This document shows positions 33,601-42,600 of a DNA stretch of 64,000 nt, piece by piece. Every line of letters begins with the position of its first letter. The first letter of the stretch is position 1. Below the pieces are notes generated by a model, which saw nothing but the letters and a program-made list of their open reading frames with translations, ran no database searches and was not told where the DNA came from. The position numbers and the translations under genes are program-made. Origin of the DNA: Siphonodentalium dalli (Eukaryota > Mollusca > Scaphopoda > Gadilida > Siphonodentaliidae); contig CP136065.1 in NCBI GenBank assembly GCA_032622095.1, positions 114,991,195 to 115,055,194 of the forward strand. The letters are read 5' to 3'.

Positions 33601-36600
33601 ATTGACATCATTACTTGCTTTGTTCAACTAAAAAAAATGATAATCTTGGCTAAATTAAATGAAAGTGTCAATGACACTGAAACTCAATTTGGAGAGGGGT
33701 TAATGTAATATATTACAGTCAATGTAGCAATCAAGATTGAGGAATGTTTAAGTAATACCAGACGTCAACTCGAATAGCAATTTGAAGTTTTTCATTGAAA
33801 ATCATTCAAATTTCATGGCTCCCATCTAGAAGTGATCCTAAACATGCCTCAAAATTGTCAAAGCATTACTCCAACAAAGGTGCTGATGAATTCAAACGTG
33901 AATACCAAGATGGTCACTGATGGCCATGGTTTTTATCAAATATGGGAAAAAGTAGCTCCCATCTAGAGGACACCCAAAGATCTATATAAAGTTTGGTAAT
34001 GATCAGATGAGGGATGTGGCCTGTAGGGTTTGCCAATGGAATTGAGTCATGCAAAGAGTAAAAAGTAAAAGATGGCTGCTGCCTGCTGGCGAGTGGCGAC
34101 AATGTTTTTTAACAAATTTCTGGAAAAAAATTCATGACTCCCAGCTAAAGGTCACCCTGAAGATCCAGTTTTTTGACAATTAGTTGATGGATGTGGCTAG
34201 TAGGGTGTGCATAATGATTTAATATCAGAGATGACCACTGGCGGCAATGTTATTCAATAATATTTGGAAAAATTTGATGACGCCCATCTGGTGGGCACCC
34301 AGAAGATCCAAATTTGGTGATGATAAAGTATGTCGTCTGTAGGTTGTACCAAGGGATTTAGTCATGCAAATAGTAAAATCCATAATGGCTGCTGGTGGCC
34401 ATGTTTTTCATCTAAATTTATGAAAAAAAATTGATGGCTCCCATCTAGAGGTCACCCTGAAGATCCATATGCAGTTTGGTGATGATCGATCGGGCGATGA
34501 TGTATAGAGTTGATCCTAAACATTCCTGTATAGGATCTAGACCTCTTTCGCTCTGAAACATGGCAGCCATGTTTTAACAAATTTCGGAGAAAATCGATGG
34601 CTTCCATCTGGAGGTCATCCTGAAGACATTAAGAGGTTTGGTGATGATTGGTAAAGGAATGTGTTCTGTAGGGTGTGGCGACGAATTTAGTCAAGCAAAG
34701 AACAAATCCAAAATGGCTGCTCGCGGCCATGATTTTCATAAAAAGAGGTGATCCTAAATATGCCTGTAAATTTTTTTAATATTTCTCCAATAAATGTGGG
34801 CTGCAGGGTGTGCCAATGGATTCAAATTTGAAATCGTTTCAAATTTGAAATCCGAGATGGCTGCTGGTGGCCATGTTTTATAACCAATTTCGGAAAATCG
34901 ATGGCTCCCATCTTGAAGTCACCCAGAAGATCCATATGAAGTTTGGTGATGATCGGATGAGGAATGTGCCCTGTTGGGTGTGCCAAAGGAAATTGTTGAT
35001 GGATGCACGGACAGACGGATGACAACCCATGGCAATAGCTCAAACTTGAATTCATCAAGTTGAGCTAAAAATTATAATTCCAGAGGCATACTTCACACGT
35101 TGTAGTAACCATGCAATTGGTCTGCTTCTGAATATTTCAGGCATTTTGTCAATGTCATGCTTGTCAAATCAGACAACTTTAAATGGACATGGCTTATTCA
35201 AACCACATGATTATGCATACGATACATAATTTGGTATGAGGTATCTGAAAACATGCATTTGCAAAAGATTTCCAAACAAATTTGTTGATATAGTGCAAAT
35301 ATGTGTTTTCCTTCTTATAATTTTCGATAAATTTGAGATTGTTTCGTTTGAATCAGCGGTCACATAAAATTACATAGTAGACCATGGGAAGAAAATCTAG
35401 AGCTCTTTCGCTCTGAAACGTTATGGTACTACATAGTTGTGATGATTTAAGCAAAGAGAAAGCAGCATGTGAAGTTTTCAAATAGTTTCATGTTATGATA
35501 ATGCAATATACCTTTTATGGATGTCGCGCATTTTTGCTGTTCCAATTCCAGAATTGCAATGAATAAAAATGTCACAATATTTGTTCGGGTCCTGAATATC
35601 GAGCTTGAATTTGTATTTTTATGACTTCAATGTGTCTTTCTGGGACACACAGATAGTTCAAGTACGTACTTCGATACTGGGAATATTGCAAAAATATTAT
35701 AAGGTAACTTAACCATTTACTCATTGATGAGTAGTTCCATTGAAATATTCAGATAATAAGTTCAACAAGTTAACACCTGGACAACAATAGAATCGGTAAA
35801 TTCTAAATTGAAAAAGGGGCATAACTCCATCAGAAATGGTCGAACAAAGCCCAATCTCAAATTGATCTGTATTTTCATGCGATTAATCCACATACTAAAT
35901 TTGAAAGTTATCAGATAATAATAACCGGGGTTATCATCCAGACAACAAAATAATCAGCAAATTATTAGTAAAAAAGAGGTATAACTCAGTTACAAACGGT
36001 CGGACCGGATCCAATTGATCGGGACTTTCTCATATGAAGGCCACATACCAAGTTTCACCAAATTCTGTTGAATACTATTCAAGTTATCAACCTGATAAAA
36101 ATCTTTTCAGACAGATTAACATGTAGACGAACACCACTGATTTCTATATTATCTTGAAATTTATTTTTTCGGGCGACAACAAAAGACCAGTCAGGAGATT
36201 GCAAGACAAACCATAGGCATTTGTTAAACTAATTACGTGAACATTTCCCATCAATGAATAGGAATCCTTTAACACTTGTATTATATGTTTGTCCATTGTC
36301 TGCTTATATTGCCTGAACCTTCCTCCATTTGAATAATGGACCACTCCAAATCATACTAAAGTTTATAACTGATGGGAGAACCCATTTAGTAAAGAAAGAG
36401 TTGAAGTTATCTCTCAGACTAAGTTCATATTTGATTTCAACTCTTCCTACACATAGGTAATAGTTATACTCACCGGCAATACAGTCAGGAGATTGCAAGA
36501 CAAATCAAGCTTTGTGGCTTTTGGTATAGCAGCCTGCATGATAAAAGAAGAAAATTTAATATGTGTCCTCAGATGTATAATAGTCCCCCAATAATCATTA

Positions 36601-39600
36601 ATTTTGTAGTATAGTCAGTGAGTGGCTTGAGTTCATGTGACATACTAGTATCAACTTAATTTTAAACACGGTTTGCCATGCGTTGCCAATCCAATATCTG
36701 TCAAATAATTAAGTCTTGTACATGGAAATTCGTAACTTAGTTTATGGCTGGAGCCATAAAGTCAATTTAAATTATTAAATTTTATTTTAGGACAACATGT
36801 TAAAGGTACTCAATCTGTTTAGACGCTCCTAAATTACTATTTCTTCGGCTTTTATTTGGGGGTAGAAAATATTTGATTCGAGTCGAGGAACCCACCCATC
36901 AAAGCTCAGAGTGATTAGATATCGATTTTTGAAATCTATTAATTTTCCGAGATGTGGGCCACAAGTTGGTAGAACCACGTGCTCAAAACGGACAAATTGC
37001 GGGTGTAAGATGGATAACTCTAAAATCAAGTGATTACTGTTAACAATAATAACCACTTGATTTTAGAGTTATCCATCTTACACCCACAATTCTTTGAAAT
37101 TGGAGTATATTCTCCCTTTTCCCTTTAAATGACACCAGGCGTGGATTTTTTTTATTTGCCTCAATTAGTATCAAGGGGCTTAATTTCATGGAGTTAATTT
37201 GCAGACAATTTTCAAAATGGCCATTGTTTATTATCCCAGTTAAATGTAAGCTAAATGTATATGTTATACAGAGACTTCATCAATAATACTTCCATATATA
37301 TAAATTGCTCTGTGTTAACTATATCATGCTACTCCGCCATACGCGATATGTTTGCAGTGCTAACATTAACTGGCATGACATCACTTTGCATTTTTAACAC
37401 TTCATGCACGTCATCCCTGTCTATTCTTCTCATGTCCTACTGTACTGCCATAAGTAATTGACCCAGTAACTGGGTTATTATGCGTCTATAACTGCGGTCA
37501 ATCCTCAAACCATAACTGCACCGCAATTATCGGTTCTGTGTCTGCTGTAGCACCACGTTTAACTCTTTCAGTGGCAGGGGTCGATCTCATCGGCCCTAAT
37601 TTACGGTCTGTAGAGTGCCAGGGCCCTATATATTTTTTTTGGGTTGAATTTTTTTTGGTATGCTTAAGCATGCTATAGCGAATTTAACAAGACAGTCAAT
37701 GACTGTGGAGACGCTCACCAGACTGTAAAGACTAGGAAGACTGGGACTCGGAAGACCACAAGAGTTAGTACTTGTCAAATTCACTCAAAAACAAGTAGTC
37801 CTAAAGAGGGACATAGCCTAGAGGGTCTACATTGAGCAGTGGGGTGTCCACCTTGAAATATGGTCGATTCTGATCGCCCCACCCCACATAGTCCATAGTC
37901 TGCTCCCTCTCAACTGAAGTAAACACACTCCCAAGTTCGTAAAATTCCTTTGCACATGTTGGAATTTTACTGATACCTCAAGCTTTCCTAACTGTGGCAA
38001 AGTTACAACCTGACATGCTCCCCTTTTTTAATGGTGGACCCCATTCAAAAAAATTTGGATCTCAACTCTCCATAGGCCATATAAACCAAATGCCATTTCT
38101 TGATTGGTCGAACCCATTTTAACAAATCTCAGTCCCAAGTATTTAAACACAAGGACCCTCTATACTGGTTACTGGGGTTGGCTTTGATTTCGTTGGCATC
38201 AATTTTCGTGGTTTGTCAACAAAAGGCGCTTTCGTCGGTACATGAATTCATGGATCAGATATCATTTTTATGCACATCAACATGTCCTACAATAGCAGCT
38301 GCATGACATATTTGTGTACTATTGAGAAATTAGACCCCGAGGTATTCCTGCACTGAAATCACATTACGCAATCATTACCACAATAGATACCAACTTCATT
38401 TCAAACTTTGGCCAAGTATGTATTTATTGTTGTATGTAGTTTGCACGTGGTTACTAATAAATCAATAGCCTTTTAAAGAAACCAATGCATTAATCATTGT
38501 TATACAAACTATTATAGCCGAGCTCAGATGATGTATTATATAAATTTTGAATTCAGTGAATGAATGATATTGTATTGAGAATGATTACGTTTCATCTCGT
38601 CTTCTGCATATATACATTTTACAACACGTCGAAAACAGACACAACGCCCAATTTTCATTTTCATCTCGTATATTATATGGGTGTTTTGATATTTCAACCC
38701 AAGAATTAATTATTTCGTTGGTTGTTGAGTTCGTGGTTGAGCAAAACCACGAAATCAACGAATAACAGACCCCCACGAATTAAAAGGATTTTACAGTACT
38801 ACATATAGGCCAAATAGGACTGATGGCTCTTGAGGAGGAGCCATTTAAGAATTACTACGGGGGAAGAGTTATGTCCCTGGTTGCACCCCTATTTGACTTG
38901 GTGAACCCATTTCAACAAATCTGAACCCAGTCACCCAAGGACTTTCTATACCAAAATGGTCCCTAGATAATTGAGAAGATGTTTTAAGAATTACTATGGA
39001 TGGAAAGAGTTAGGTCCCTAGCTATGCCATTTTTTTACCATGTGACCCCCATTTGAACAGAACTCAATCCCAGCCACCTAGGGACCACCCACACTAACTA
39101 TGTCTCAATTATTCATCTCAGGTAAGCTAAGAAAAATGCCTCCTTCTTTCTCATCCAGTTTCCCATATGTAATCGCCTGAGAAAACAGGTATTTAGTTTT
39201 ACTGGCCTAACTGTCAGATTCATCATTCACAATCTGTATCCCTGTCACCCAAGAACCTTCCATACCAATTATAAGCTAAATAGCCCTGATGATTCTTAAG
39301 AAGATGTTTTAAGAATTATAATGGATGGAAAGAGTTTATAGGTCCCTAGATACTTGAGAAGATGTTTTAAGAATTACTATGGATGGAAAGAGTTAGGTCC
39401 CTAGCTATGCCACTTTTTTGACCATGTGACCCCCCATCTGAACAGAACTGAATCCCAGCCACCTAGGGACCATCCACACAAAATATGTCTCAATTCTTCA
39501 TCTCAGGTAAGCAAAGAAAAATGCCTCCTTCTTTCACATCCAGTTTCCCATACATAATCGCCTGAGAAAACAGGTATTTAGTTTTAATGGCCTAACTGTC

Positions 39601-42600
39601 AGATTCATCATTCACACTTGACCTTGGGAGTGGAGTATGTTATCATAAACCATCTATATACAAACTCTCTAACAGGCAGAGAAATTTAGGCTATTAATCA
39701 AAGCTGTCATTCCAAACAGATGTTGTTAACACTGCCATTTCATTTATTACTTTATAATCAATGTGACTTCTATACGGTAAACATTATGTGATTGCAGGCA
39801 CCTTCCTCATCTCATAGAGCTCTCAGTTTCTGCTGTTTGCATGTTCTTGATTTTAGACTGATTTAAACCAAATTTGGTTGAGTCAAGTCACCCTGGTGGA
39901 TGTTATAATGGTGTTTTTTTTTTTTTAAATTGGGCAAGAAATTAATCTCAATTAAAATAAAAAAAAAAATAAAAAAAAATAAAAAAATTGTTTTTTTGTT
40001 TTGTTTTTTTGATTTTGTTCAATTGAACAAGGAGATCAATCTAAAAAAAAATTTAGTTCAATCTAAAAACAATTTTTTTTTAAGAGTTGTGTCCCTGGCC
40101 CCGCCCACATTTGACCCAGTGACCTCATTTGAACAAATCTGAACCCCAGTCCCCCAAGGATCCTTCATACCAAATATGAACCCATTTGGCCTGATGGTAT
40201 TTGAGAAGAAGATGTTTAAAAGAATTACTATGGAGGGAAAGAGTTATGGCCCTGGCTTCGCAACTATTTGACCCAGCGACCTCATTTGAACAAATCTGAA
40301 TGTTACTCACCTAGGGAACAACCACACCAAATATGAACTCATTTGGTCTTACGGTTCCAGAGGAGAAGATGTTTAAAGAATTGTTGACGGACGGAAGGAT
40401 GGTACGATGGATGGACGGACGGACGACAGACGAGAAGTGATGACTATAGCTCCACCGGAGACTTCGTCTCAGGTGAGCTAAAAACAAACTGGATAAGTCC
40501 TTAGGGGCATGGTATAACTCAAAACTATCACCAAGTATTCATAGTAATAACTTTGATGCCCATGAAAAACGTAAGATTCCCTGGCACTAAACCTACAAAA
40601 TAAGCCTGGCACTGAAAGAGTTAAATTGGGTAAAGGAACCCTGGTTATATTCCTTGACTACCGATACACTGTACATAACTAACTGTTGACTATTTTATTT
40701 CTTTGACATATATAAATGTGCTGGAGCTGCAATTGTGCTGCAAGTTACTGTTTCATAAAATTCATACCAGTTAATGATTATATACGTTTTAACCACACAA
40801 TCGTTTCAAGTCTAACCGAATGTGTAAAATGGGGTGCCAATGAGTCATTTACTTAGGGCAGTACAGTACTTTATTATTGGCCAAACTAAACTTTGTGTGT
40901 GTGGTCAGTCAACAGCCCATGTAGTGGCAGGTTCGTTTTCATATACATAGTGGATAAATGGATACACATGAGATATGAAATAATATAATATTCACAACCG
41001 ACATTTGTCTCAACAGACAAGGTAATTAAATGTATTGTAAAGAAATTTGTCATTCAAAATACTTGTTGATTCATTATGTTACTGAACTTTATTTCCAGCA
41101 ATTGGTAAAACTGTACATTTAGTTAAGTTAAGTAGTTAAGTTTCCGTATGGGAAATGAAAATCTTTCAAATTATAATGGTTGCCCGAAATGTATCCACGT
41201 AAATTTCATGTTGCTATTTCTTTGGGAATAATGTGTTATTTTTGTCTTAATTTGGCAATTTCTGCAGATTTGTGTGGTAATAATACGTATCTCAGTAATT
41301 CAAGCTTCTCAGTTTTAAACATGTGTAAGCTATGAAATAAAACCTATACTTTCAGAGTGACATAAATATATGTCATAGCAGTATAATTCCTCTAATTATA
41401 TCAAAGTATTGAAGCCATTGAAATACATGTATCATTCCCATTTTTGCAAGTACTAGAATATGTATATTTTAATAATATTTTTTAGAGTCAATGATGTCGG
41501 GATTTTCATCATGAATTTGCTGTACTTTACATGAGATGGCTATGCCTTGTTTGTTTGAAATTGTGTGTGTGTGAGTTTATCCTGTCCAATGCCCGGGATA
41601 GCATAGGAAAGGCTCATAAAAATTCCTTATTTCCTTTGTGGTCCTGTGAGTCGGATGACTCGAATATCTATCAGGTAAATTTGCCATTTTACCCATGACT
41701 TCATCGCCATGGTAGGGTTCTTTAATGTGCGCACATTGTTGCACATGAGGCAGCCATTAACGTTGGCTCCAAATCTGACGGTGTGCCTAATATACATTGT
41801 GGATGATGCTGATCAAAACTAAACTATGTTTACCAGAAACTAAAACTTGCTCGGTATTTACACTAGTCACCACTGCCTACTAGTACTAGTAACGGTTTTA
41901 AAATAAACTATTCAATTGATTGAAACACCTCCGCTTGGTTTACATCATTTGTAAAACATCACCATTCAGACCTAGAAGGATATTTACATTATTTTCTTTT
42001 GGTCATACTAATATTCCACTTCAGGTTAGTTTTTTCCGAGAGAATGCGGCATTTAGCAAATGCCGATTCCATTCTAAGAATTTCTCTTTCAAATGTTTGT
42101 CTTTATCGCATTTTGGTAAGTTACATACAATCTTGTCAGTATAAAAGTAATAAAATTAATAAACGTATTGAAGACTCCAAATATATTTAAATGAACATAC
42201 AGTATAGCTGATGCATGTTAGACGGTCAGTCTGTGATGACACTATGCAAAACTCCCGTACTGTCACTGTGGCTCAGTATACTCCAAGTCTATAATACAGC
42301 AATTATTATCCATCAATCTAAATAATCATCGTCATTCCATAATTTGTCGCTTACGGGATTTTCATTGAATTAACCGAGGTTAACCAGTTAACCACAGTCA
42401 TGTGGGCCTACATTGACATATGATGTCTATATCATAATATGATGTCTATTATATTTATACACAACAAACGATTGAACTGGTGATGTTCCGATAATCAGAA
42501 TCGGAATTGGCTATCAGCCGATAATAGGCTGTCGGATATTAATCGTATTGAACTGGTGATGTTCCGATAATCAGAATCGGAATTGGCCATCAGCCGATAA

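Larger units (their letters stand above)
33525..36473 (-). other. LRRC59 intron 2
   Basis: Half of it is one 160-bp-monomer element (33655-35067). Further monomer debris lies at 35715-36100. No other exon seen. Confidence 0.6.
38030..40486. mobile_element. ~130-bp-monomer tandem element with Helitron-like end
   Basis: Repeated diverged units contain 'gaagatgttttaagaattactatgga', 'gagttatgtccctgg', 'ttgaacaaatctgaacccc' and 'tacca.atatgaac'. The tract ends in a GGACGGACGGACGACAGACG-type microsatellite. The tip is GGAGACTTCGTCTC, a hairpin, then AGGTGAGCTAAAAAC. A ~265-bp block is directly duplicated (38974-39240 and 39352-39615, 378 bp apart). The layout is that of bivalve pearl/HINE-type non-autonomous elements (inference). 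It may be a composite of insertions. Confidence 0.6.
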
